From Noviherbaspirillum galbum (GTDB lineage: Bacteria; Pseudomonadota; Gammaproteobacteria; Burkholderiales; Burkholderiaceae_D), in the NCBI RefSeq assembly GCF_010974945.1, contig NZ_JAAIVB010000010.1:32570-96569 (forward strand): DNA of 64,000 nucleotides. The letters run 5' to 3'. The notes under the pieces are model-generated. The model was given only the letters and a program-made list of their open reading frames with translations, was not told where the DNA came from and searched no databases. Shown here in pieces: positions 17,201 to 25,780 of the stretch. Made by a program: the position numbers and the translations under genes. The first letter of the stretch is position 1. Each line of letters begins with the position of its first letter.

Positions 17201-17800
17201 TTACTCGCCGGAGGATGCCAGCTTGGTGGAGATCAGGTGCTTGACCGCGTCGAGCATTTCGTCCGACAGGGAATTGCCGGCGGAAGCGCGTGAAAGAATG
17301 ACGGCACCAACCATGGCCGCCATGATGGCGAGCGCATCGGAGTGGCGTTTCGCATCGTCGCCCGGCAGGAGCGCCTGGATGTCCGCCGCCAATTCCTTCA
17401 TTCCCTGCACGTACTCGGCGCGCAGAGCGGATTCAACAGGCTCGCGGGCAACGTCGGTTGCGAGAGCCGAGATGGGGCAGCCTTCTCCCACGCGGTCGCG
17501 ATGATCGGCGGAGAGGTAGCGTTCGGCGAGTTGTTCCAGTGGTTTCGGCGAGGATGCGCCTTTGTCGACCCAAAGCGCGCGCAGGTGGCGCGCCCTGCGC
17601 ACGGCATCGTTGCATGCCGCCACCGCGAGGTCCGCCTTGGAGTTGAAATGGCGGTAAAACCCGCCATGTGTCATTCCGACTTCAGTCATGACCTCGGGGA
17701 TCGACACCGCTTCGATTCCCTTGAGGCGGAAAAGCCGGGCGGCCGCGAGTTCAATCGCGTGATTATTGCGTTCGGTGGTTTTGCGGTCGGAGCGTGCCAT
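17201..17800 (-). CDS. TetR-family transcriptional repressor
   Basis: Encodes 199 residues from ATG 17800; the longer frame to 17926 would run through the operator. The N-terminal helix-turn-helix (about 10-55) includes FRLKGIEAVSIPEVMTEVGMTHGGFYRHF. The C-terminal ligand domain contains GCPISALATDVAREP, a pattern common in TetR proteins that sense electrophiles or small aromatics. It likely represses itself through the palindrome directly upstream. No divergent target gene follows, so any other target is elsewhere. Confidence 0.85.
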   Translation of the reverse strand: MARSDRKTTERNNHAIELAAARLFRLKGIEAVSIPEVMTEVGMTHGGFYRHFNSKADLAVAACNDAVRRARHLRALWVDKGASSPKPLEQLAERYLSADHRDRVGEGCPISALATDVAREPVESALRAEYVQGMKELAADIQALLPGDDAKRHSDALAIMAAMVGAVILSRASAGNSLSDEMLDAVKHLISTKLASSGE

Positions 17801-17801
17801 C

Positions 17802-17833
17802 TTAAGATATTTCCCAGGGTTAAGATATCTTAA
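17802..17833. promoter_or_regulatory. TetR operator: 14-bp palindrome plus half site
   Basis: A perfect palindrome TTAAGATATCTTAA (17820-17833) and a repeated half TTAAGATAT (17802-17810) lie immediately upstream of the TetR start at 17800. Spacing between the two copies is 18 bases. The position suggests autorepression. Confidence 0.7.
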
Positions 17834-17947
17834 ATGGCGCACATCATTTAAGCAAGAAACCGTTCGGGAAACCCGGCTAGCCGCAGGGGCTTTCGCTGCC
17901 TTGGCGGCAGGCGAGGGGCGACGCAAGCCGCCCCCACATCAAGCGTA

Positions 17948-18094
17948 TCAACTTTGTTGTTCCGTCGCGTTAGATTGCTTGGATTCCTTTTCGGGGCGCT
18001 TCTTGCCGGTTGCGATGCGCTTGGTGTTGCGGAATTCGCTGTACTTGGTTCCGGTCTTGTCGGCGGGATACTTGTTCTTGGTGTTGGCGGCCAT
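17948..18094 (-). CDS. Small basic protein of 48 residues
   Basis: ATG at 18094 is preceded by AAGGAC nine bases upstream, and the frame closes after 48 codons. The product is very hydrophilic, rich in Lys, Thr and Asn (TKNKYPADKTGTKYSEFRN then TKRIATGKKRPEKE), with no hydrophobic segment. It may be a nucleic-acid-binding or ribosome-associated small protein, but that rests only on charge. It lies upstream of, and in the same direction as, the TetR gene. Confidence 0.55.
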   Translation of the reverse strand: MAANTKNKYPADKTGTKYSEFRNTKRIATGKKRPEKESKQSNATEQQS

Positions 18095-18175
18095 GGGCTT
18101 GTCCTTTACAAAATGACTTGGAGGTGAGGGTATTGCCAAACCCCTTAGTCAACTGCAATGGAAGCAAGGTTTCAT

Positions 18176-18655
18176 CTATTTAGACGTCATGCGCCGCGCA
18201 ATGAGGTCCTTCGTTACCAGGCCGGAGTAGGCGGAGGGTGGCGCATCGCGCGGAAACCAGTAAGTCCTTGGCAATTCCCCCCGCCACTTGGGATCGATGG
18301 CGAAACGCAATTGCTCGGCCGATGCGTTGCCGAACGCCCAGGTTTCGGCATGAAGCCCGGCGGCGCCGATCTTCTTGCGAATTTGCTTAACCGTTTCCGC
18401 ATCGTCGGCCTGGTCCGTGGAAATCGTGACGATGTCGAGTCCTTGCCCGCGGCGGCCCTGCTCGAGCGCCTGGAAGCTCTCAAGGCAATAGGCGCAGTCG
18501 AGGGACCAGATCATGATGACGAGCGGCTTGCCGGCATGGGCCTCTTTTATCTTGCCAAGGCTTTCCGGACCGAATTCATGCACCGGTTCCGCTGCGAGGC
18601 AAGGCGCAGCCATGGCGGTGATCGTGACCAGCGCCGCGAACGCGAACGCTTTCAT
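18176..18655 (-). CDS. Exported thioredoxin-like protein
   Basis: Encodes 159 residues from ATG 18655, which overlaps the stop of the upstream Asp-box gene (ATGA). The signal peptide ends at PCLAAEP. A thioredoxin fold follows with redox motif CAYC in IMIWSLDCAYCLESF, DIVTISTDQADD, and PRTYWFPRD near the cis-Pro position. It resembles TlpA/ResA-type periplasmic thiol-disulfide proteins. Co-translation with the Cys-containing Asp-box protein suggests it may reduce or oxidise that partner. Confidence 0.82.
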   Translation of the reverse strand: MKAFAFAALVTITAMAAPCLAAEPVHEFGPESLGKIKEAHAGKPLVIMIWSLDCAYCLESFQALEQGRRGQGLDIVTISTDQADDAETVKQIRKKIGAAGLHAETWAFGNASAEQLRFAIDPKWRGELPRTYWFPRDAPPSAYSGLVTKDLIARRMTSK

Positions 18656-19902
18656 GATCCTGACTTTTCCAGAGGAATGACCCGGATGCCTTCCGCCTGC
18701 GTGCGCCACGACACCAGCATGCCTGTTGGCGTGGGGACGAGGTAGGGCTTGTCCGAATCGCCGGCGGTCTCTGCCAGCGCGAGATCGCGCCAGCTGCGTC
18801 CGTTGTCGCCGGAAACGCGGCCTAGCAGCGCGGTGGACTTGCCGTCGAACTGTTTCCAGACGATCGCAACGCGCTGCCCCTGGGCGGCAACATCCGGGTG
18901 CGAGGCCTGCGCCGAGCCGAGGCCGACCGGCTTGATGGCGGTTTCGCCGGGCATGACGCGGGCATACATCGCGCCGCTGCCCTCCGCTTCCTTGCCGTTG
19001 AACCAGACCTGGTGGCGCACGCCGTCCGCGCCGAAGGCCAGGGAAGGGCCGTGGTGCGGGCAAGCATCGATGCGCCAATCATCGAAGGTGACGCGCGTGA
19101 TCGCGATCCGTTCACCATCGGCCGTCAGCCTTGCGATGGCGTGGTCGCGGACGTTGGGTTCGAACACATGCCGCCACATGGCGACCGGCGTTCCCGATGC
19201 ATCGAGGCTCATGCCGATGCGGCAGCATTCGCAGGAATGATCGGCGAGGCGGAAATCCTTGCGGAAGCTGCGGCCCTGGTCGGACGACACCGCATAATAG
19301 ATCGCCGATCCTGCATAAGGCTTTCCCTTCGCCTTCGCCGATGCCTGGTCCCGCCCGTCGATCCAGGCGATGAATATCCTGCCGTCTCCATCGACGATCA
19401 TGGATTCGAAACTGTGCGTCACGTGCTCCCGATTGGCGTGCACCGTCAGCGGCGGGGAAAACGTCTTGCCGCCGTCGAGCGACCGCGCGAAACGGATATT
19501 GCCGATATGCGGGCGCGCTACCGTGCTGGTCCAGCTGACATAGAGTTCGCCCTTTCGGCCGAAGGCGAGGTGAGGGCGAGCCTCGCCACTCGCCGCAATG
19601 GGCTCGGCCTGCGCATTGACCCGGACCGGCGCGGTCCAGGTCTTGCCCATGTCCTCGGAACTGCGCACGACCACGTACTGGCCGCCATCCTGTGTTTCCT
19701 TGCTTGCCAACCAGAGCAGGCCGCTGCCAGCCATCGCGGCGGCCGTGCCGAGATCCGCGCCATGCGCATGCGCCGTCTTCCCATGGTTGTTCGCTTGGCT
19801 GCTACGGTGCTCGTGGGAATCGTGCTGGCCCCAGCCCGCGGGCGAAATGCCGAACATGGCCAAGGCAAGGAGGGGGATGAGTGCGGTCGCGCGGATTGGC
19901 AT
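18652..19902 (-). CDS. Exported Asp-box (sialidase-fold) protein
   Basis: Encodes 416 residues. A signal peptide (LLALAMFGISPAGWGQ) is followed by a His-rich segment (HDSHEHRSSQ, HAHGADLG) and a beta-propeller with at least four Asp-boxes (SSEDMGKTW, SLDGGKTF, SSDQGRSF, SGDNGRSW). It lacks the arginine-triad context of true sialidases as far as I can see, so glycosidase activity is unproven. The HSCECC cluster and His-rich N-terminus suggest metal binding. It is cotranslated with a thioredoxin-like protein. Confidence 0.78.
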   Translation of the reverse strand: MPIRATALIPLLALAMFGISPAGWGQHDSHEHRSSQANNHGKTAHAHGADLGTAAAMAGSGLLWLASKETQDGGQYVVVRSSEDMGKTWTAPVRVNAQAEPIAASGEARPHLAFGRKGELYVSWTSTVARPHIGNIRFARSLDGGKTFSPPLTVHANREHVTHSFESMIVDGDGRIFIAWIDGRDQASAKAKGKPYAGSAIYYAVSSDQGRSFRKDFRLADHSCECCRIGMSLDASGTPVAMWRHVFEPNVRDHAIARLTADGERIAITRVTFDDWRIDACPHHGPSLAFGADGVRHQVWFNGKEAEGSGAMYARVMPGETAIKPVGLGSAQASHPDVAAQGQRVAIVWKQFDGKSTALLGRVSGDNGRSWRDLALAETAGDSDKPYLVPTPTGMLVSWRTQAEGIRVIPLEKSGS

Positions 19903-20081
19903 GGTGTTTCCAGGGTCCGTCGCCGGACCGTTTTTTCAAGGCATCGCATTATTGCAGGACATGGCCTGACCTTGCCACCATAAAATGACCGCGCGAGCGT
20001 GGGCGAGTTCTCCGCTGGCACCTTCTGGATGCAGGTGACAGGGGGCCAGCTGGAAAGATGTTCCGCGGGAACTGGTCGGAC

Positions 20082-21077
20082 TCAGGCCGTGCGCACGTCC
20101 GCGCCGGGCGTCAGGGCACTGGCTGCCTCGCGGATGAATTCCGCCGTGACCTCCGCCTGGGTAACAGGCAGCATGTGCCCACCATCCACGATCCGCAGGC
20201 GCGCATGCGGTACCTTCTCGACGAAACCGTGTCCGTTCGCCTTGTGATCGAGGATACGGTCTCCCCTTGCATACAGGATGGACACAGGCAGGCGCAGTTC
20301 GCCGTAGCGGGCAACGATGGCAGGCATGGCATCCGGCAGGGCCTGGAGGTCGGCGGCGGCCGCCAGGAACTGGGACGGACGCAGGCTCATCAGGCCGCCG
20401 CCGCGCGTCGCGAAGTCCGCCGGAACGGCTTCGGGGCCGAACACCTGCTCCAGCACGGGCTTCCCGCGCAGGATGGTCAGCGGCGCGGCCAGCGTCCAGG
20501 CCACCAGCTTGCGCACCCAGGGCGAGGCGATCGTGAGCGCGCGGAATGCCGCGGGAACGTCGCCGGGCAGGTCGGTAAGCGGAGCAACGAGGGCAAGCCC
20601 GGAGACGCGCGACGGGTGGTGCAGCGCAAGGGTAAGCGCGAGGGCGCCACCAAGTGAATGGCCGACCACGAAGGCGGACGGGACATGCAGCGCGTCCATC
20701 AAGGAGACGATGGCCTTGGCTTGCGTCCGCAGGTCGGCCGGCGTGCCCGGGTCGCGCAGCGAATAACCCGATCCGGGGCGGTCTACCGCGATCACGCGGA
20801 ACTGGTCGGAGAGCTTGCCGGCGACGCCGTAGCTGTAATGCGCCATGTGTCCGGCAAGGCCATGCAGCAGGAGCACGGGCTGGCCCAGGCCCCATTCCCG
20901 CACATGCAGGCGCGCACCGGGCACGTCGACGAAGCGTCCCGCCGGTGGCAAGGCCTCTTCCACGCGACTGGCCAGCGTTCGCGTCAACAGGGCAAGCAGG
21001 AGAAGCAAGGCAAGCGCCGCAAGGACGACGGCAACGATCACCACAATGGCGGTCGGAAGGGAGGAAAGAGAGGTCAC
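20082..21077 (-). CDS. Membrane-anchored alpha/beta hydrolase
   Basis: Encodes 331 residues. One N-terminal membrane helix (about 8-34, almost all Val, Ala and Leu) anchors an alpha/beta hydrolase: LLHGLAG oxyanion region, nucleophile elbow GHSLGG, acid in a YARGDRILDHK loop, and catalytic His in DGGHMLP. Likely an esterase. It overlaps the short-chain dehydrogenase gene by 4 bases and is the last gene of an operon with a Baeyer-Villiger-type monooxygenase, where hydrolysing the ester product would be a natural role. Confidence 0.86.
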   Translation of the reverse strand: MTSLSSLPTAIVVIVAVVLAALALLLLLALLTRTLASRVEEALPPAGRFVDVPGARLHVREWGLGQPVLLLHGLAGHMAHYSYGVAGKLSDQFRVIAVDRPGSGYSLRDPGTPADLRTQAKAIVSLMDALHVPSAFVVGHSLGGALALTLALHHPSRVSGLALVAPLTDLPGDVPAAFRALTIASPWVRKLVAWTLAAPLTILRGKPVLEQVFGPEAVPADFATRGGGLMSLRPSQFLAAAADLQALPDAMPAIVARYGELRLPVSILYARGDRILDHKANGHGFVEKVPHARLRIVDGGHMLPVTQAEVTAEFIREAASALTPGADVRTA

Positions 21078-21883
21078 GTTGGATAGGCTTTCTTGAGCAG
21101 GGACCAGTAGGAAACGGGCATCAGCCTCTCCATCCAGCTGACGAAGCTGGCATCGGCGCCGACGATCACGCGTGCCTTGTTGCGTTCGATGCCGCGCGCG
21201 ATGATCTCGCCGGCACGCTCCGGCGGCATGCGCAGCATCTTGTTTGCCCGTTCGCGGCGCAAGGCAATTTCCGTCGCATTCGCGCCCGCCGGCGCGCGGG
21301 CATTTGCGGCAATGGAGGTCGCAACGCCGCCGGGGTGCACCACGGTCACGCCGACGCTGGAACCTTCAAGCTCGTGCCTCAGTGCATTTGAAAATCCGCG
21401 CACGGCGAACTTGCTGGCGGCATACGCGGTTTGTCCGGCCGGTGCGACCAGGCCATACAGGCTCGACACGTTGACGAGGCGCGCCTCGTCATTCTGCCTG
21501 AGCAATGGCAGGAATGCCCGCGTCATCCTGACCACGCCATGGAAGTTGATTGCCATCAGCCAGTCGAAATCGCTTTCGCTGACCTGCTCGAACGTTCCCC
21601 CGAGCGCCACGCCGGCGTTATTGATGAGCAGGCCGGCCCGTCCGTGCTCGGCGAGGACCGCATCGGGTAAGGCGTGGACCGCTTCGCGATCGGCAACATC
21701 GAGTTCATGCACCGACGTCCGCACGCCGGTCTGCTGCAACAGCCTGGCCGTCTCCGCGGCGCCATCGCGGCGGATGTCCGCCAATGCCAGATGGCAGCCG
21801 CGCCGGGCCAGCGACATCGCAAGCGCGCGGCCGATACCGCTGCCGGCGCCGGTGATCACGGCTACCTGGTCGGAAAGTTTCAT
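21074..21883 (-). CDS. Short-chain dehydrogenase/reductase
   Basis: Encodes 269 residues from ATG 21883, which overlaps the end of the monooxygenase gene by 4 bases. The Rossmann motif is TGAGSGIG (about 11-18), followed by NNAG, the catalytic Ser in NVSSLYG and YAASK for Tyr and Lys. It should interconvert an alcohol and a ketone or aldehyde with NAD(P). In this operon it could make the ketone substrate for the monooxygenase or process the alcohol released by the esterase. The C-terminal part is hydrophobic, as in classical SDRs acting on lipophilic substrates. Confidence 0.88.
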   Translation of the reverse strand: MKLSDQVAVITGAGSGIGRALAMSLARRGCHLALADIRRDGAAETARLLQQTGVRTSVHELDVADREAVHALPDAVLAEHGRAGLLINNAGVALGGTFEQVSESDFDWLMAINFHGVVRMTRAFLPLLRQNDEARLVNVSSLYGLVAPAGQTAYAASKFAVRGFSNALRHELEGSSVGVTVVHPGGVATSIAANARAPAGANATEIALRRERANKMLRMPPERAGEIIARGIERNKARVIVGADASFVSWMERLMPVSYWSLLKKAYPT

Positions 21884-23388
21884 GGCAACGCCTCCCTGGT
21901 GCCAAAGCGCATGACGCCGTCGTCGATCCTGCCGTAGCGGATCGTCATCAGGTCCTGGAAATAATTCTGGTAGACCTGCCATGGACGCCGCTCTCCCTGC
22001 TGGGGCAGCACATCCTTCGCGCGCTGAACGTACCCCGAGGTGAAGCTGAGGAAGGGTTGCGGCCTTACCTGTTCATCGCGCCGCGGCACGGCAATCGTCT
22101 TGCGGTGCCGGTCCATGTAGTTCAGGAGGCGGCAGACGTAGGCGGCGGTGAGGTCTGCCTTCAAGGTCCATGAAGCATTGGTATATCCGAACGCCATCGC
22201 GCAGTTGGGCAGGTCGCTCAGCATCATGCCCTTGTAGGCCATCGCTTCCGCCGGTTGAAAGGGCTGGCCGTCAACCTGCAGCGTCATGCCGCCCATGAGC
22301 TGGAGCTTGAGTCCGGTTGCCATCACGACGATGTCTGCTGGAATTTCCTTGCCCGAATTCAGCAGGATGCCTGCCGGCGTGAAGCGCGCGATGCCGTCGG
22401 TCACAACCGAAGCGCGACCCTCGCGCACCGCCTGGAACAGGTCGCTGTCCGGCACGAAGCACACCCGCTGGTCCCAGGGCTTGTAGCGCGGACTGAAATG
22501 GGTGTGCACGTCATAGCCGCTTCCCAGTTCCTGTCCCGCGAGCTTCAGGATGTATTGCTTGACCTGATCCGGACGCCTGCGCGACAGCCGGTAGAAGAAC
22601 ATGGCGACCAGCACGTTCTTCCAGCGCGAGATGGCATAGGCGAGCCGCGCGGGCAGATGGCGAAGCAGGAAGTTGGCGATCTTGTCCTGCGACGGCCGGC
22701 TCAGCACATAACTGGGCGAGCGCTGCAGCATCGTTACATGCGCCGCGGTCTGCGCCATGCTGGGAACGATCGTCACCGCGGTCGCGCCGCTGCCGATGAC
22801 GACCACCCGCTTGCCGGCATGATCGAGGTCTTCCGGCCAGAACTGCGGTTGCACGATCCTGCCCTGGTAGTCCGCTTCTCCCTCGAACTCGGGCCGGTAG
22901 GCTTCGTCGTAGCTGTAATATCCGCTGCAGAGATACAGGAACCTGGCGCGAATGACCTGCTCTTCCATCGTTCCGGTGCGCCTGGCGCGTATCGTCCAGC
23001 AGGCATCCCGGCTCGACCAGGATGCCGAAACGGCTTGTTGACCGAAGCGGATGTGGCGGACGATGCCGGCTTCTTCCGCGGTTTGTTGCACGTACCGCCG
23101 TATAGATGGCCCATCGGCAATGGCCTTGGGGTTGGTCCAGGGCTTGAATGCGTAGCCAAGGGTGTACATGTCCGAATCGGAACGGATCCCGGGATAGCGG
23201 AACAGGTCCCAGGTGCCGCCGATGGCCTGGCGTGATTCCAGGATGGCAAACCGCTTGCCCGGGCAACGCTGCTGCAGGAAGTGCGCGGCGCCGATGCCGG
23301 ACAGGCCGGCGCCGACGATCAGGACGTCGAGCAAGTCGCCGTCCGGCGCCGGATCGAAAGTGATATGGGGAGAAGTCGTCGTCGTCAT
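21880..23388 (-). CDS. Flavin monooxygenase, Baeyer-Villiger (EthA-like) type
   Basis: Encodes 502 residues. The FAD-binding motif GAGLSGIG (26-33) and the second Rossmann GSGATA (199-204) are present, and the overall sequence reads like EthA/MymA-type Baeyer-Villiger monooxygenases that turn ketones into esters. The fingerprint FxG...H...WP is altered: residues 168-185 have FEG at the start and QPQFWP at the end, so the conserved His is Gln180 (codon CAA). It leads an operon with a dehydrogenase and an esterase and diverges from a TetR gene. Confidence 0.87.
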   Translation of the reverse strand: MTTTTSPHITFDPAPDGDLLDVLIVGAGLSGIGAAHFLQQRCPGKRFAILESRQAIGGTWDLFRYPGIRSDSDMYTLGYAFKPWTNPKAIADGPSIRRYVQQTAEEAGIVRHIRFGQQAVSASWSSRDACWTIRARRTGTMEEQVIRARFLYLCSGYYSYDEAYRPEFEGEADYQGRIVQPQFWPEDLDHAGKRVVVIGSGATAVTIVPSMAQTAAHVTMLQRSPSYVLSRPSQDKIANFLLRHLPARLAYAISRWKNVLVAMFFYRLSRRRPDQVKQYILKLAGQELGSGYDVHTHFSPRYKPWDQRVCFVPDSDLFQAVREGRASVVTDGIARFTPAGILLNSGKEIPADIVVMATGLKLQLMGGMTLQVDGQPFQPAEAMAYKGMMLSDLPNCAMAFGYTNASWTLKADLTAAYVCRLLNYMDRHRKTIAVPRRDEQVRPQPFLSFTSGYVQRAKDVLPQQGERRPWQVYQNYFQDLMTIRYGRIDDGVMRFGTREALP

Positions 23389-23434
23389 TTTGTCGTCGTT
23401 ATTTTCGACCGGTCGCCGGAGCGCTTTTCTGATT

Positions 23435-23454
23435 CTGACACTATATATTGTCAG
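23435..23454. promoter_or_regulatory. Palindromic operator between monooxygenase and TetR genes
   Basis: CTGACA-CTATATAT-TGTCAG, arms of six perfect bases around an AT-rich, nearly symmetric centre, lies between the divergent monooxygenase start (23388) and the TetR start (23475). It overlaps the likely promoter region of both genes, as expected for a TetR operator. Confidence 0.75.
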
Positions 23455-23474
23455 TTTGGCGTTTGCAATTAGTC

Positions 23475-24107
23475 ATGTCAGAATATCGTATGACCCAAGA
23501 GACCATTCCTGAACGATCCTACCGGGGCATGACGTCGGAGGAGCGGCGCGCCCAGCGGCGGGAACAGCTGATCAAGGCTGCCATCAATGTCTATGGCGAG
23601 ACCGGCTACCGGCAGGCAACCATCAAGGCGGTCTGTGCCGCCGCGGGCCTGACCGAGCGTTACTTCTATGAGTCGTTCGGGAACAGCGAAGAATTGCTGG
23701 TCGCATCCTTCCAGATCGTGACGCAGCAGATGCACCGCGCGCTTTCCGCGGTTGGGCATGCGCCGCATCCGAGCCGGATGCACCGGGTCAGCGCCATGCT
23801 CCATGCTTATTTTTCCACGCTAAAGCAGGATCCCAAGTCGGCGCGCGTGTTTCTCGTCGAAATACGGGGGGTGAGCCCGGCCATGGATGCCGCCTTCGAG
23901 GCTTCCGTCTCGACACTGGGCGACGGCCTAGCCCGCGCAACCGGCCGGCAGGGCGCCGGCAAGTCGCTCCTTTCCGCCGGCGTGGCGGGCGGGGTGATCC
24001 AGATCGCCCTGTGCTGGATAGCCAATGGTTACCGCCCTTCGCTGAAAAGTGTGGTGGATAGCGCAGCGGAACTCGTCATGGTCATGGCGGATCGTCAAGA
24101 AAGTTGA
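23475..24107 (+). CDS. TetR-family regulator of the monooxygenase operon
   Basis: Encodes 210 residues if ATG 23475 is used (ATG 23490 is also possible). The DNA-binding region (about 25-70) contains INVYGETGYRQATIKAVCAAAGLTERYFYESFGN, typical of TetR. The remainder is a ligand-binding helical domain. It diverges from the monooxygenase-dehydrogenase-esterase operon with a palindrome in between, so it most likely represses that operon and responds to a lipophilic ketone, ester or acid. Confidence 0.86.
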   Translation: MSEYRMTQETIPERSYRGMTSEERRAQRREQLIKAAINVYGETGYRQATIKAVCAAAGLTERYFYESFGNSEELLVASFQIVTQQMHRALSAVGHAPHPSRMHRVSAMLHAYFSTLKQDPKSARVFLVEIRGVSPAMDAAFEASVSTLGDGLARATGRQGAGKSLLSAGVAGGVIQIALCWIANGYRPSLKSVVDSAAELVMVMADRQES

Positions 24108-24193
24108 TGCAGGAACGCGCACGCCATTGACCTGCAGTAAGATCGGTGTTTTCCCTTCCAGTGATTGCCGTGGCAACTTCAAGAACGATCCCG

Positions 24194-25780
24194 ATGCCCT
24201 GGGATGAGGCAAGCCGGCTTGAGGCGGTGCGCGCCTTGCGCCTGCTCGATACTCCACCCGAAGAACGCTTCGACCGGATCACGCGCATTGCACGCGACAT
24301 GTTCGGCGTACGCATGGCCCTGATCAACCTGGTCGATGCCGACCGCCAATGGTCGAAGTCGCGGCTTGGGCTGGATGCGCCGGAAGTGCCGCGCATCATG
24401 TCGTTCTGCTCCCACGCGATCCTGCAGGACGACATCTTCCTGATCCAGGATGCCAGCCTCGATCCGCGCTTTGCCGACAATGCATTCGTTGCCGGGGATC
24501 CAGGCATCCGCTTCTATGCGGGAAAGCCCCTGCATTCCCTCGATGGCAAGAAGGTCGGGACGCTCTGCCTGCTCGATACCCGTCCGCACACGCTCACCGA
24601 CGAGGAAAGAGGCAAGCTGACCAGCCTGAGCGCCTGGGCGGAGCGCGAGGTCAATGCCTACATCTCCGATGCCGACGCCGCGCGGCGCTGGGAATACAAG
24701 CTGAGGCTGGCGCACGTACTCGAACACGCGATCGAAGGCGTGCTGAGCATCAGCCTCGACGGCGTGATCGAAACCGTGAATCCCGCGGCTTGCCAGATGT
24801 TCCGGTTGGGCGCGGCCGACCTGATCGGACGTAACGTCCGCGACATCCTGCCGCAGGCGGATCACGCCCGGCATGACGCTTTCATGGAGCGGATGCGACT
24901 GGACAGCGGCCCGGAAAAGCCGCTCGAGTTCGAGGTAACGGGCAAGCGCGGAGACGGCGAACTGTTCCCCGCCGAGGTGTCCTTGCGCAAGCTCGGTTCC
25001 GGCGATCAGGTCATCTATGCCGGCGTGGTGCGGGATATCTCGGAACGGCGGCATCTCGAGCGTGCCCGCAGCGCATTCGTATCGTCGGTCAGCCATGAAC
25101 TACGCACGCCGTTGACTTCCGTCGTCGGCGCGCTCGGTTTGTTGCGCGAAGAGTTTTCCGGCCTGAGCGTGGCGGAAACGACGGAGTTGCTGGAAATCGC
25201 TTACCTGAACGGCCAGCGCCTGCAGTCGCTGATCAACGACATCCTGGACATCGAAAAGCTGGACGCCGGGATGATGCGGTTCAGCGCCGACGTCGTGCAA
25301 GTCGGAAGCCTGGTCAGCGAGGCATGCCGCCTGAACCTGCCCTTTGCCAGCAAGTACAAGGTTCGCCTTGAATGCGAGGGCGCCGATATGCAGGGAAGCA
25401 TTCGCGTGGATGCTTCCCGCATCAACCAGGTCTTGACCAACCTAATCTCGAATGCGTGCAAGTTTTCTCCCCGTGACGCTGCCGTGGTCGTCTCGAGCAG
25501 GGTAGACGGCGGCATGGTCCGCATCAGCGTGCGCGATCACGGCCCGGGCATCAGCGATGAATTCAGGTCCAGGATATTCCAGCGTTTCGCGCAAGGCCCG
25601 TCGGACCGCAAGGTCAAGAACGAAGGTACCGGCCTCGGCCTGAGCCTGGCCAAGACGATGGTCGAAAAGATGGGCGGGCGCATCGGGTTCGACTCGGTTG
25701 CCGGGCAGGGCGCCACCTTTCACGTCAGCTTTCCTCTCGTGCCCGCTGCGGCAGAAAGCGTTTTTACCGAGGCATCATGA
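24194..25780 (+). CDS. GAF-PAS sensor histidine kinase
   Basis: Encodes 528 residues from ATG 24194; GTG 24146 would add 16. Order: GAF domain (about 5-155, starting with the common ALRLLDTPPEERFDRITRIA), PAS domain (about 175-285), phosphoacceptor helix SSVSHELRTPLTS, and an HATPase with N box LISNACKFSP, G1 DHGPGIS and G2 GTGLGLSLA. There are no membrane segments, so it is cytoplasmic. The stop overlaps the start of the response regulator gene (ATGA), so the two form one system. The signal is unknown. Confidence 0.88.
   Translation: MPWDEASRLEAVRALRLLDTPPEERFDRITRIARDMFGVRMALINLVDADRQWSKSRLGLDAPEVPRIMSFCSHAILQDDIFLIQDASLDPRFADNAFVAGDPGIRFYAGKPLHSLDGKKVGTLCLLDTRPHTLTDEERGKLTSLSAWAEREVNAYISDADAARRWEYKLRLAHVLEHAIEGVLSISLDGVIETVNPAACQMFRLGAADLIGRNVRDILPQADHARHDAFMERMRLDSGPEKPLEFEVTGKRGDGELFPAEVSLRKLGSGDQVIYAGVVRDISERRHLERARSAFVSSVSHELRTPLTSVVGALGLLREEFSGLSVAETTELLEIAYLNGQRLQSLINDILDIEKLDAGMMRFSADVVQVGSLVSEACRLNLPFASKYKVRLECEGADMQGSIRVDASRINQVLTNLISNACKFSPRDAAVVVSSRVDGGMVRISVRDHGPGISDEFRSRIFQRFAQGPSDRKVKNEGTGLGLSLAKTMVEKMGGRIGFDSVAGQGATFHVSFPLVPAAAESVFTEAS

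Noticed and set aside
17019..17504. 161-codon plus frame after the AraC gene
   Set aside because: It reads through a perfect intrinsic terminator and lies opposite the TetR gene.
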